Shown: positions 1 through 7,925 of the stretch, in pieces
Position numbering within the stretch: the stretch's first letter is position 1
Layout: every line of letters begins with the position of its first letter
Program-made: the position numbers and the translations under genes
The notes under the pieces: model-generated
What the model was told of the DNA's origin: nothing
The model's database searches: none
What the model saw: only the letters and a program-made list of their open reading frames with translations
Assembly (NCBI GenBank): GCA_023150215.1
Contig: JAKLLJ010000070.1
Span: 1-11,983, forward strand
DNA from: Thauera sp.
GTDB taxonomy: Bacteria; Pseudomonadota; Gammaproteobacteria; Burkholderiales; Rhodocyclaceae
Length of the DNA stretch: 11,983 nt
Direction of reading: 5' to 3'

Positions 1-651
1 GTTGAGGGATACCTTGACACCATAGGCGCCGAAGCGTTGCGCCACCGAGTAGTCGAGGCACAGGCGGGGGCGGCGGTCGCTTACGTGGTCGAGCATGACG
101 AGGGTGATCAGGCTGCCCAGGATGCCGGAAAGGATCAGGCTCCACGGCCCTGCGCCCACCATCGCGAGTCCGATGCTGGCCACGCCGGTCAGGATGCCCA
201 CCACCAGGCCGATCAGCGAGCGCTCCTTGAAGCGCATGTCCCGGTGCAGCGCGCTCGCCCGCGTGTTGACGAACGGCCGGAGCAGGAAACTGACCGCCGA
301 GACCCGGATGAGATCGATGTAAAGAGGATTGCCGAAAACCTCTGCAAGCCACGGGGCGGAAACATAGAAGCCTGCGAAGATCACTGCGCCGATCAGTAGC
401 TGTGCGGTAAACACCACGTCGAAGTCGCGCTCCGCTGCCTCCTTCGACTGCACGAGTGCCTGTCCCATGCCGCCGCCGCTGATCAGGCCGACGAAGCCGG
501 TAAAGATCTGGATGGTGACGATGAAGCCGAAATCCTCGGGCACGAGCAGGCGCGCGAGGGCGATACCGAAGGCGAACTGCAGCACCTGTCCGCCGAGACT
601 GCCGGTGAGGAGCCATTTGATGCCGCCGCGAATGGAATTGGATGTGCTCAT
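1..651 (-). CDS. Wzx-type polysaccharide flippase (MOP superfamily), N-terminal 217 residues, cut by window edge
   Basis: This is an integral inner-membrane protein that probably flips lipid-linked oligosaccharide repeat units across the membrane during exopolysaccharide or O-antigen synthesis. The frame is open from ATG at 651 down to base 1, giving 217 residues of a family usually about 480-500 long, so the C-terminal half lies outside the window. Alternating hydrophobic stretches (about 15-33, 44-62, 82-100, 145-165, 169-187) fit membrane helices. The segment LARLLVPEDFGF (residues 32-43) followed by GLISGGGMGQALVQ (55-68) is the characteristic N-terminal pattern of WzxC-like flippases. 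No Shine-Dalgarno sequence precedes the ATG, which overlaps the stop of a possible 40-codon ORF (ATGA), so translation may be coupled. It lies downstream of the VanZ/heparinase-like gene on the same strand. The family call is firm; the transported substrate is unknown. Confidence 0.88.
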   Translation of the reverse strand, partial: MSTSNSIRGGIKWLLTGSLGGQVLQFAFGIALARLLVPEDFGFIVTIQIFTGFVGLISGGGMGQALVQSKEAAERDFDVVFTAQLLIGAVIFAGFYVSAPWLAEVFGNPLYIDLIRVSAVSFLLRPFVNTRASALHRDMRFKERSLIGLVVGILTGVASIGLAMVGAGPWSLILSGILGSLITLVMLDHVSDRRPRLCLDYSVAQRFGAYGVKVSLN

Positions 652-770
652 CTGGAATCGCTGGGGGCCATGCCGAAGTCGCTGCCATCGCCATGCAGCG
701 GCTTCGAGGTGCCGGGGGTGATCGGGTGACGTCGCGTGCCAGTCCAGCCGGCGAGGACGATGCCATTCAT
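648..770 (-). CDS. possible 40-residue ORF coupled to the flippase start (doubtful)
   Basis: A short frame begins with ATG at 770 and ends with TGA at 650-648. The TGA shares bases with the flippase ATG in an ATGA overlap. A plausible Shine-Dalgarno GGAG lies six bases before its ATG, whereas the flippase itself has none. By my count 32 of 40 codons end in G or C, as expected for coding DNA here, but a short open frame in GC-rich DNA is weak evidence. The peptide starts MNGIVLAGWTGTRR and shows no domain, signal peptide or membrane segment that I recognise. The same frame stays open upstream to a TTG at 935, overlapping the previous gene, but codon bias is weaker there. It could be a leader that hands ribosomes to the flippase, or chance. 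Confidence 0.25.
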   Translation of the reverse strand: MNGIVLAGWTGTRRHPITPGTSKPLHGDGSDFGMAPSDSR

Positions 771-924
771 GCTTTGCTCCGGGCTGTCGGCGCCAATTGT
801 GCACCGGATGCCATGACCCAGCCGTGAAATATGGCATTTCAAGCGGGATTGCATGTCCCAGACACGCTCGGTCCATCGAGACTCGTGGAGTTTGCGGCGA
901 ACGCGGGGGGTGTCGGTGGATAGG
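652..924. other. 273-base gap between the VanZ/heparinase-like gene and the flippase
   Basis: This stretch separates two same-strand genes and holds no established gene. It contains the doubtful 40-codon ORF (648-770) and an A/T-rich inverted repeat (825-841). I saw no convincing -35/-10 pair on the minus strand and no clear intrinsic terminator after the upstream stop codon (927-925). Whether the flippase is read from its own promoter cannot be decided from the sequence. Confidence 0.6.
825..841. repeat. inverted repeat TGAAAT-N5-ATTTCA
   Basis: Two perfect six-base arms, TGAAAT (825-830) and ATTTCA (836-841), are separated by ATGGC. The site stands out as an A/T-rich island in GC-rich DNA and lies 174 bases before the flippase start, in a non-coding gap. 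A symmetric site of this size could be an operator for a dimeric regulator. No regulator is identified, and a six-base inverted repeat can arise by chance. Confidence 0.3.
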
Positions 925-3900
925 CTAGTCGTCAAGCGGATGCCCCCGCCTCACCCCCTCCTCTTCGACCTCCACCCGCACCCCCAGCCTTCCCGGTGTG
1001 AACCACCACCGCGTCGTGCGCCGCGCGCCGACGATCTCGGCACCGACGCGCTCGCCGTCCTCGAGGCGGGTGACGCGGACCGCCGGGGCCGCGGCGGTGG
1101 CGGCGGTCGGGAACATCACCACGAGGAACTGGTCCGCCCGTGCCTCGCGTGCCGGCATCAGCTCGATGCGCCAGGCGCCGGGCTCGGCGCGGCCGTGGCC
1201 GAGCTGGGCGATCGCGGCCTGGGCGCGGCCTTCCTCGTCGAAGTTCTTGCCATCGACGAAGAACTCGAAGCCGGGGCCGCCGATGCTGTGCAGCAGCGCC
1301 TGGCGCGGCAGCAGGACCTGTCCATGCAGGCGTCCGCCGCTGCGCCCCGGGCGGCCGCTGGCCGGGATGAAGAGATCGAAGCGATCGCTGCCCAGCACCG
1401 GTGCATCGATCGAATGCAGCAGCCAGCGCTTGCGGAATTCGGCTTTCGTGGCCACCACGTCGTCGAACACAAGCACCGCGTCGTTGACCTGGTCGTAGCC
1501 GAACACTCGCCACATGCGTTCGACCCGTCGCGTGCGGTCGGCGAAGCTGCCGCGGCCGGATTGGGCGTTGGTGTAGGCCGGCGTGAGGTCGGCGACTGCG
1601 ACCGCGAGCCCGTCCTCGTCGAGGTGGGCGGCGATGCGGCCGGTGTGGTGGCTGTCGCGGCGCTGCCGCCATTGCTCGAGGTCGAGCGGTGCGGCGTCCA
1701 CGCCCCAGCCCGAGCCGATGCGGCGCTGGCCGCCGTCGTTGGCGTAGCTGCGCGGGGTGGCATGGTCGAAGCCGGGGCCGGGCTGGTTGTCGGCGGGGTC
1801 GGTCACCGTGACCAGGTTGTGGGCGATGCTCTGGTAGGTGTAGTTCATGTGGTGGTCCGAGCCGTAGGCCGGGCCGTACCAGCCGCTGTCGATCGCCAGC
1901 GGGCCGCCCTTGAAAATGGTGAACGCGCCCTGGTCGAGGTGGCTGTGCGACCAGTAGTTGTCGCCGGCCTTGAAGCTGACCCAGGTGGCCTCGTCGCTCC
2001 AGTCGCTGCGCGCGACCAGCAGGCCGATGCCGTCGAACAGGCGCGCCAGCGGCAGCCGTGCCGCGGCGTTCGCATCGATCAGGCGGTGGTCGGACAGCGG
2101 CCCCCACGGCCAGCCGGTGGGGACCGGCCCGCCCGGCTGGCCGTCGCGGCCGCGTGGCCCGCCGGGGGGCGCCAGGGTGTAGGCGGCGGCGTGGCGGTAT
2201 TCGAGCGCGAGCGGTGCGAGGTCGCGTGGTGCGCGGTCGAACCAGGCGCCGTCGCCCCAGCGCATATGGGTGCCGTCGGGTCGGGTCCGGTACACCAGGA
2301 AATCCAGAAAGCCCCGGATGCCCGGCTCGCTGGCGAAAAGATCCTCGCCGGTGGCGGCCCGCCACATGGCAGGCAGGGTATGGATCGCCTGGCCGATGCC
2401 AACCGCGACGTATTCGCCGCCTTCGTGCCAGCCGCCGTTGCGACCAAAAACCTGCCGCCAGACGGGCAGCACGCGGTTCTTCCACAGTTCGTGGGTAAAG
2501 CGCATGAACGACTCGCCGCGCGCATCGTCGCCATGGAGCGCGATGCTGCACGCCATCAGGGCCTGCAGCGGCGCGTTGTAAAGGAAGGCGTTGTAGGGCG
2601 AGAGCTGTTCGTCGCGAATCACCTTGACCAGATAGTCGCAACCTTCGCTGAGCTTGGTGCGCAGGGCGTTGCGCTCGGCCGCCGACCACTGCTCGTGCAG
2701 CCAGTCGTAGGCCAGCGCGAGCGGCTGGACCTGGCTGTGCCCGCGCTCGCTGAAGCGCGTCGCCAGCAGGCGCTCGTAAAGCGGCGCAAGCTGCACCGAG
2801 CCGGGGCGGATGAAGGCGGCGAGCGTGATGGCGTGGATGGCATTCGGGTTGTTGCGCGCAGCGCTGGCGATGTCGTCGAGATAGCGCGGATTGCCGGCCT
2901 GCAGGGCGGCGATGTCTGCCGCGCTCGGGTGGGGCAGGCGCGGGTGCGCAACGCGAAAGCCCGGCAGACTTGCCGGCGGCAGTGCGGAGGGCGGCGGGTA
3001 AGTGAGCTTCGCACTGTTGGCCGCTGGCAGGACCGGTCCGGCCGGCACGGTGACGACCACGAGCGCAACCAGCAGGAGCGCCGGCACCACGCCGATGACC
3101 AGGGCGGTGACCCATGGTGGACGCCGCTGCGTGGCATGCGCCGGGTGGGGGGGGACGCCAGCGCGCGCGGCCATCGTAGCCAGCGTTGCCTGTGGCGGCG
3201 GCGCTGCAGCCTGCATGTGCGCCAGCAGGCGCGCCGTGACCCAGTGCGCAAGCCATGCGCTGGCGGGGGCAAGGAGCAGGTTGGTGGGGTCGGGGCGCTC
3301 GCCGACGGTGAACAGCTTGAGAGTCTCGACCGCGAGGCACATCGACAGCGCAAGGAGCAGGCCGAGCAGGGCGGCGCCATGGCGATGGCGCGGAAAGGCG
3401 AGCGCGGCGACCACGCCCAGCGGCGCGTAGCTGCCGGCAACGAAGAGCAGGCTGCGGACGGCGACGGTCTCGGTGGTGTAGTAGTGGTAATAGAACGGCA
3501 GGAAACGGAGGTCGGCGAGCTTCTCCGTTGCGGCCCACAGCGGCTGCAGGCGCAGCGGCAACACGTCGTTGAGCGCGAGCACGAGCGCGAGGTAGAGCGG
3601 GCTGAGCAGCAGCGCCCAGCGCAGCAGTCGCCGGGTGTTGCCCTGCAGCCAGCGCAGCGGGTGGGTGCGCGCGAGCGCCACGCCCCAGACCGTGCCGAGC
3701 GCGCGCGTGAGCACCGAGATCGCCTGGGTGGTGCCCGAGGCGAGAACGATCTGCGCAGCCTCGATCCCCACGCCGATGACGGCGCCCAGGGCAACGCCGC
3801 TGCTCAGTCCCGGTGCTTGCCGGCGCGTGACGTGCTCACGAAGGCCCAATGCGAGCAGCAGGCCGAAGGGAATCATCAGCACCGCCTCGACGAACAGCTT

Positions 3901-4545
3901 CACCCCGCAGGTGAACGCGGGGCCGCAGGAAAGGCCGGGGCCGAGGCTGATGCTGCCGGGCTTGTCGAGCTTGCCTGCGAGCTCTTGTGCGCTGATCAGG
4001 AAATCGTAGGGGAAGAGGCTGAGTCCCGCGTAGGCAATCACGTACAGGCCCAGCACCGCGCGCAGGCTGTGCGTGCTGCCGCTCACGAAGCGCCGCCAGA
4101 GCCCTGCAACGCGCTGCCCGGCGATGAACCAGGTCGCGCAGCCGAGCGCCGTGCCCAGGCCCTCGGCGAGCAGGTCGTTGCGCGACACCGTGCGTGGCGG
4201 GAAGAAAAGCTGCAGGAATTCGATGCCGACGGCCAGCGCAAGGATCGCGACCAGCGTCGCAACGAGCATGGGCACGCGCAGCAAGGCCGACAGGCGGCTC
4301 GCCCACACCGCCCCGGTGGCGAAATAGGCGAGCACCAGGTAGAGCAGGATGTTGGCGACCCAGTCCGCGCGCGAGCCGACGCCGAGCGACAGCCAGGGCG
4401 TGGCCATGAACGCCTGCCAGGCGTCGGGGCGCGGGCGGAAGTCGAGCGGCACCAGGCTGCCATAGGCGACGAACAGTGCCCACAGCAGCGCAATCAGGGC
4501 GTGCTGGCGCGAACTCGCTGCGGGGTGGCCATGTCGGTCGGGCAT
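925..4545 (-). CDS. membrane protein with three VanZ-like repeats fused to a heparinase II/III-like lyase domain
   Basis: This 1206-residue protein has two halves. Residues about 1-440 are membrane-embedded and repeat a VanZ-like unit three times. Each unit ends in a similar signature: GIEFLQLFF then ND.LAEGLGTALG (107-135); GIEAAQIVLA then TRALGTVWG (259-288); AVETLKLFT then TNLLLAPASAWLA (405-433). A last hydrophobic helix (about 479-500) leads through a proline/alanine-rich linker to an extracytoplasmic-type region. Residues about 540-1190 resemble heparinase II/III-family polysaccharide lyases: an alpha-helical part with NGGWHEGGEY (703-712), then a beta-rich part opening with YWSHSHLDQG (864-873) and IDSGWYGP (885-892), where this family keeps catalytic or metal-binding His and Glu residues. 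The likely role is binding, cutting or remodelling an acidic exopolysaccharide at the outer face of the inner membrane; this is inferred. GAGGA lies 12 bases before the ATG, a rather long spacing. The single frame is unbroken, so the fusion is not an obvious sequencing error. Confidence 0.85.
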   Translation of the reverse strand: MPDRHGHPAASSRQHALIALLWALFVAYGSLVPLDFRPRPDAWQAFMATPWLSLGVGSRADWVANILLYLVLAYFATGAVWASRLSALLRVPMLVATLVAILALAVGIEFLQLFFPPRTVSRNDLLAEGLGTALGCATWFIAGQRVAGLWRRFVSGSTHSLRAVLGLYVIAYAGLSLFPYDFLISAQELAGKLDKPGSISLGPGLSCGPAFTCGVKLFVEAVLMIPFGLLLALGLREHVTRRQAPGLSSGVALGAVIGVGIEAAQIVLASGTTQAISVLTRALGTVWGVALARTHPLRWLQGNTRRLLRWALLLSPLYLALVLALNDVLPLRLQPLWAATEKLADLRFLPFYYHYYTTETVAVRSLLFVAGSYAPLGVVAALAFPRHRHGAALLGLLLALSMCLAVETLKLFTVGERPDPTNLLLAPASAWLAHWVTARLLAHMQAAAPPPQATLATMAARAGVPPHPAHATQRRPPWVTALVIGVVPALLLVALVVVTVPAGPVLPAANSAKLTYPPPSALPPASLPGFRVAHPRLPHPSAADIAALQAGNPRYLDDIASAARNNPNAIHAITLAAFIRPGSVQLAPLYERLLATRFSERGHSQVQPLALAYDWLHEQWSAAERNALRTKLSEGCDYLVKVIRDEQLSPYNAFLYNAPLQALMACSIALHGDDARGESFMRFTHELWKNRVLPVWRQVFGRNGGWHEGGEYVAVGIGQAIHTLPAMWRAATGEDLFASEPGIRGFLDFLVYRTRPDGTHMRWGDGAWFDRAPRDLAPLALEYRHAAAYTLAPPGGPRGRDGQPGGPVPTGWPWGPLSDHRLIDANAAARLPLARLFDGIGLLVARSDWSDEATWVSFKAGDNYWSHSHLDQGAFTIFKGGPLAIDSGWYGPAYGSDHHMNYTYQSIAHNLVTVTDPADNQPGPGFDHATPRSYANDGGQRRIGSGWGVDAAPLDLEQWRQRRDSHHTGRIAAHLDEDGLAVAVADLTPAYTNAQSGRGSFADRTRRVERMWRVFGYDQVNDAVLVFDDVVATKAEFRKRWLLHSIDAPVLGSDRFDLFIPASGRPGRSGGRLHGQVLLPRQALLHSIGGPGFEFFVDGKNFDEEGRAQAAIAQLGHGRAEPGAWRIELMPAREARADQFLVVMFPTAATAAAPAVRVTRLEDGERVGAEIVGARRTTRWWFTPGRLGVRVEVEEEGVRRGHPLDD

Positions 4546-4600
4546 CAGTGGAATTTTTCCTCGGTCAAGGGGGGCAATTGTCGTACGCCTCGCTTGCGGG

Positions 4601-4609
4601 TGCTATCTT
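4601..4609 (+). promoter_or_regulatory. candidate extended -10 element for the small exported protein gene
   Basis: TGCTATCTT matches an extended -10 (TGn plus TATCTT at 4604-4609) and would start a transcript about 40 bases before the ATG at 4656. The best -35-like hexamer, TTGTCG at 4578-4583, is 20 bases away, longer than the usual 17, so the extended element would have to carry recognition. The divergent start of the VanZ/heparinase-like gene lies in the same 110-base gap. Confidence 0.3.
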
Positions 4610-4655
4610 GAATCGTCACCCGGACCGCTTACCACCCCAGCCGAAAGGACTCATC

Positions 4656-5072
4656 ATGCAAAAATTCAGCCTTCTTGCCGGCGTGCTCGCCCTTGCCGGA
4701 GCCGCCCTCCCGGGGCAGGCGTTCGCCGCCTGCAGCGGGAATCCGATGAACCAGAATCAATTGAACGCGGTTTTTCCGGGCAACACCGTTTGCGCTCAGC
4801 GCGGATCCGAGCGCTGGCAGGAATACCACCAGTTGGGCGGTGCGTTGATCGACTACAAGCTGGGGCAAGGCCATCCGGTCGACCCCACCAAGCAGGTCGG
4901 GTCGTGGGCGATCGAGGGCAACGGTAGCGGCGCGCGCATGGCCTACGACTACGGTAATGGCGTGGTGTATCGCTATCAGGTCTATGCCGGCGGTGCGAGC
5001 TACAGCTTCTGCAATGGCAACGAACTGCACGATGCGACGGTGAGGCCCGGCCAGCAGCCTTGCGGCTTCTGA
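4656..5072 (+). CDS. small exported four-cysteine protein, function unknown
   Basis: This gene encodes 138 residues beginning with a clear signal peptide: MQK, a hydrophobic core LLAGVLALAGAALPG (6-20), and QAFA before a predicted cut near residue 24/25. Cys26 makes a lipoprotein reading possible, but Phe at -3 fits a lipobox poorly. The mature part is about 114 residues with cysteines at 26, 46, 119 and 136, enough for two disulfides. It is rich in Gly, Tyr, Asn and Gln and includes GHPVDPTKQVGSW (72-84). I do not recognise a named domain, and the C-terminus lacks a PEP-CTERM sorting signal. The start is set by AAGGA at 4645-4649, six bases before ATG; an upstream in-frame start at 4476 would overlap the divergent gene and bury the signal peptide. 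It converges on the decarboxylase gene with 13 bases between stops. Probably periplasmic or secreted. Confidence 0.8.
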   Translation: MQKFSLLAGVLALAGAALPGQAFAACSGNPMNQNQLNAVFPGNTVCAQRGSERWQEYHQLGGALIDYKLGQGHPVDPTKQVGSWAIEGNGSGARMAYDYGNGVVYRYQVYAGGASYSFCNGNELHDATVRPGQQPCGF

Positions 5073-5085
5073 CGCGCGCGCTTCA

Positions 5086-6330
5086 TCACACCAGCGCTTC
5101 AACGACCCGCGGGTGTCCCAGAAAGCCCTGTGGGCTCGCGCTCGCGCCATAGGCCCCCGACTGGAACACGACCACGAAATCGCCGACCTGCGCGGCCGGC
5201 AGCGCCATGCGCTCGGCGATGATGTCGAGCGGCGTGCACAGCGGGCCGACCACCGACACCGGCTCGCCGGCGGGCGCATCCATGCGGTTGCCGATCACCA
5301 CCGGATAGTTCTTGCGCAGCACCTGGCCGAAGTTGCCGCTCGCCGCCAGGTGGTGATGCAGGCCGCCGTCGGCGACCAGGAAGGTGTGGCCGCGCGAGAC
5401 CTTGATGTCGGTGACGCGGCACACGTAGATGCCGGCCTCGCCGACCAGGTAGCGGCCGAGCTCGAGCACGATGCGCGCATGCGGCAGGCGCTCGCCGGCC
5501 TCGGCGACAATGTCGGCGAGCGCGGCGCCGATCGGGGCGAGGTCCAGCGCTTGTTCGCCTGGGAAGTACGGAATGCCGAAGCCGCCGCCAAGGTTCAGCG
5601 TGCGCACCGGCGCCGGGGCGTGTGCGGCCAGGTGCAGGGCGAGCGCGAAGCTCTTCCGTTGCGCCTCGACGATCGCTTCGGCCTTGAGGTTCTGCGAGCC
5701 GGCAAAGAGGTGGAAGCCCTCGAAGGCGAGCCCGGCGCGGCCGATCTCGGCGAGCACGGCGGGCGCCTGTTCGGCATCGACGCCGAATTGCTTGGGCCCG
5801 CCGCCCATCTTCATGCCCGAGGACTTGAGCTCGAAGTCCGGATTCACCCGCAGCGCCACCCGCGCCGGCACGCCGAGCACGGTCGATGCCGCGGCGAGCG
5901 GCGCGATCTCGCGTGCCGACTCCACATTCACCAGGATCCCGGCGGCCACCGCCTGGCGCAGCTCGGCGTCGCGCTTGCCGGGGCCGGCGAAGCTGACCTT
6001 GCGCGGATCCGCACCCGCGTCGAGCGCGACCTGCAGCTCGCCGGCCGAGGCGACGTCGATGCCGTCGACCAGGCGGGCCATGTGCCCCACCAGCGCCGGC
6101 ATCGGGTTGGCCTTCATCGCATAGTGCAGCTCCACCTCGGCCGGCAGCGCCGCACGCAGCTCGGCGACACGGCGCGCGAGCAGGGCGCGGTCGTGGGCGT
6201 AGAAGGGCGTCTGGCCGATGCGCGCGGCGAGCCGGGACAGCGGCTGGCCGCCGACGAGGAGTTCGCCGCCCTGCACCGCGAACTGCGTCTGTGGGGCGTG
6301 GGTGGGCGGGGTACGGGCTGGGGTGTTCAT
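5086..6330 (-). CDS. pyridoxal-phosphate decarboxylase, exosortase A system-associated (TIGR03099-like)
   Basis: This 414-residue fold-type III PLP enzyme belongs to the ornithine/diaminopimelate/arginine decarboxylase family. The N-terminal barrel (about 40-290) carries the PLP lysine Lys73 in YAMKANPMP, HLFAGSQ (207-213) in place of the usual HxGSQ, and the phosphate-binding GGGFG (248-252). The C-terminal domain has the active-site cysteine Cys365 in GPLCTPLD and YGASASP (394-400). Length and motifs match the subgroup found in genomes with exosortase A and PEP-CTERM proteins. Its substrate is unknown; decarboxylation of an amino acid made or carried by the neighbouring ligase/carrier pair is an inference. 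The ATG overlaps the ligase stop (ATGA), and AAGGAG sits seven bases upstream inside the ligase gene, so the two are translated together. Diaminopimelate decarboxylase (LysA) is less likely given this context. Confidence 0.9.
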   Translation of the reverse strand: MNTPARTPPTHAPQTQFAVQGGELLVGGQPLSRLAARIGQTPFYAHDRALLARRVAELRAALPAEVELHYAMKANPMPALVGHMARLVDGIDVASAGELQVALDAGADPRKVSFAGPGKRDAELRQAVAAGILVNVESAREIAPLAAASTVLGVPARVALRVNPDFELKSSGMKMGGGPKQFGVDAEQAPAVLAEIGRAGLAFEGFHLFAGSQNLKAEAIVEAQRKSFALALHLAAHAPAPVRTLNLGGGFGIPYFPGEQALDLAPIGAALADIVAEAGERLPHARIVLELGRYLVGEAGIYVCRVTDIKVSRGHTFLVADGGLHHHLAASGNFGQVLRKNYPVVIGNRMDAPAGEPVSVVGPLCTPLDIIAERMALPAAQVGDFVVVFQSGAYGASASPQGFLGHPRVVEALV

Positions 6331-7925
6331 GCGGCGGCTCCTTGTGCGAGCGCGTCACTCAGCGTCCTGCGGTCGATCTTGCCGTTGGGGTTGCGCGGCA
6401 GCGGGCCGGGGCGTTGCTCGACCTGGGTCGGCACCATGTAGGCCGGCATGCGGCTGCGGCATTCGGCGAGCAGCGCGTTGGTGTCCACATCGCGCCCGGG
6501 GGGCGGGGTGACGATGACCGCGATGCGCTGGCCCAGGGTGGGGTGGGGCAGGCCGCAGGCGACGCATTCGCCGACCAGGCCGGTGGCGTAGAGGATCTCC
6601 TCGACCTCGGTGGGGCTGACGCGATAGCCGGAGGTCTTGATCATCTCGTCGCGGCGGCCGATGAAGTAGAGGAAGCCCTCGTCGTCGCGGCGCACGGTGT
6701 CGCCGGAGAACACCGCGATCTCGGGCAGCACCAGGCCGGCTTCGCGCCCGGGCGCGGCGGCGGGCAGCGGGCGGAAACGCTCGGCGGTGCGCGCGGGGTC
6801 GTTCCAGTAGCCCATCGCCACCAGCGCACCGCGCTGCACCAGCTCGCCGGGCTCGTTGGGGGCGCATTCGCTGCCGTCCTCGCGCAGCACCAGCACCTCG
6901 GCATCGGGGATGGCCTTGCCGATCGAGTCGGGTCGGTGGTCGACCTGTTCCGGGGGCAGGTAGGTGGCGCGGAAGGCCTCGGTGAGGCCGTACATCAGGT
7001 AGGGCTGGGTCTGCGGAAGCTGGCTGCGCAGGCGGGTGAGGGTGTCGAGCGGCATGCGCCCGCCGGTGTTGGCGATGTAGCGCAGGTGGGCGTCGATGCC
7101 CTGCGGCCAGTCGAGCTGGGCGAGCTGGATCCACAGCGGCGGCACTGCGGTGAGGCCGGTCACGCGCTCGCGCTCGATCGTCCTGAGCACATCGCGCGGC
7201 AGCAGCCAGTTGAGCAGCACCACGCGCGCACCCGCCTGGAAGGCGGTGGTGAGCTGTGACAGGCCGGCGTCGAAGGACAGCGGCAGCGCGGCGAGCAGGG
7301 TGTCGCCGGCGTGGTTGCCAAGGTAGTGGGCGACGCTGCGCGCGCCCGCCATCATGTTGCGGTGGGACAACACCACGCCCTTGGGCTGTCCGGTGCTGCC
7401 CGAGGTGTACAGGATCGCCGCCATGTCGCTGTCGATGACGCGGTGGCCGGTGGCCGGTGGCGCGGCCATCAGCTCGTCCCACAGGTGCACTGCGGCGCCC
7501 GGTACCGTCGGGCGCGCGGCGGGCGCGCCGATCAGCACCACCTGGCGCAGGTCGTGGCAGGCGGCGAGGCCGTCGCCGAGCGCGGCCAGTCGTTCCGCGC
7601 TGGTGACCAGCACGCGTACGTTGCAGTCGCGCAGGATGTGGCCAACCTGCCCGGCCTTGAGGATCGGGTTCACCGGCACGAACACGCCCCCGGCAGCGCT
7701 GGTGCCGAACGCAGCGACGACGAACTCGGGGCGCTTGTCGAGGTAGATGGCGACGCGCTCGCCGCGGGCGAGGCCGAGGCCGAGCAGTCCGGCGCCAAAG
7801 CGCGCGGTCGCGGTTTGCAGTTCGCCATACGTGGCACGTATGCTGCCGCTGGCAACGGCGATCGGTGCCGGATCGCGGTCGGCGGCGGCGTCGATGAGAT
7901 GGTGGAGCAGGGATTTGGCGTGCAT
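6327..7925 (-). CDS. AMP-forming acyl-CoA ligase-like enzyme, exosortase A system-associated (TIGR03098-like)
   Basis: This 532-residue adenylate-forming enzyme activates a carboxylic acid as acyl-AMP and passes it to a thiol. ANL-superfamily motifs are intact and in order: nucleotide loop LYTSGSTGQPKGV (172-184), YGLTEA (312-317), SGDT (407-410), the hinge region GRRDEMIKTSGYR (423-435), and the C-terminal catalytic lysine Lys516 in NPNGKIDR. The family is known from genomes with exosortase A; the acid it uses is not known. A carrier protein gene divergent from it suggests the thiol acceptor may be the carrier's phosphopantetheine instead of CoA, as in DltA or NRPS adenylation domains. I start at ATG 7925 because UAAGG lies six bases before it; the frame extends to a GTG at 8018, but that extension is low-complexity and runs through a promoter-like TATAAT. 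The stop overlaps the decarboxylase ATG. Confidence 0.9.
   Translation of the reverse strand: MHAKSLLHHLIDAAADRDPAPIAVASGSIRATYGELQTATARFGAGLLGLGLARGERVAIYLDKRPEFVVAAFGTSAAGGVFVPVNPILKAGQVGHILRDCNVRVLVTSAERLAALGDGLAACHDLRQVVLIGAPAARPTVPGAAVHLWDELMAAPPATGHRVIDSDMAAILYTSGSTGQPKGVVLSHRNMMAGARSVAHYLGNHAGDTLLAALPLSFDAGLSQLTTAFQAGARVVLLNWLLPRDVLRTIERERVTGLTAVPPLWIQLAQLDWPQGIDAHLRYIANTGGRMPLDTLTRLRSQLPQTQPYLMYGLTEAFRATYLPPEQVDHRPDSIGKAIPDAEVLVLREDGSECAPNEPGELVQRGALVAMGYWNDPARTAERFRPLPAAAPGREAGLVLPEIAVFSGDTVRRDDEGFLYFIGRRDEMIKTSGYRVSPTEVEEILYATGLVGECVACGLPHPTLGQRIAVIVTPPPGRDVDTNALLAECRSRMPAYMVPTQVEQRPGPLPRNPNGKIDRRTLSDALAQGAAA
6338..6343 (-). promoter_or_regulatory. ribosome binding site of the decarboxylase gene
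   Basis: AAGGAG on the minus strand lies seven bases before the ATG at 6330 and within the last codons of the ligase gene. It is a strong Shine-Dalgarno match for this window and supports both the chosen start and efficient reinitiation after the ligase stop. Confidence 0.7.

Noticed and set aside
725..739. Sigma-54-like -24 element TGGCACG on the minus strand upstream of the flippase
   Set aside because: At the right distance the -12 position reads GTCA instead of TTGC, so the essential GC is missing.
853..4611. Very long plus-strand open frame (1252 codons) opposite the VanZ/heparinase-like gene
   Set aside because: It lies antisense to a gene with clear domain motifs. GC-rich DNA with strong third-position bias commonly leaves the opposite frame open. 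Its translation is Arg/Ala/Gly/His/Gln-rich without recognisable motifs.
5044..5088. Terminator between the small exported protein gene and the decarboxylase gene
   Set aside because: Only a four-base stem (AGCC/GGCT around 5056-5067) and no T-run are visible, too weak to call.
5113..6441. Plus-strand open frame of 442 codons opposite the decarboxylase
   Set aside because: The minus-strand protein carries intact PLP-enzyme motifs; the antisense frame has no motif and no ribosome site.
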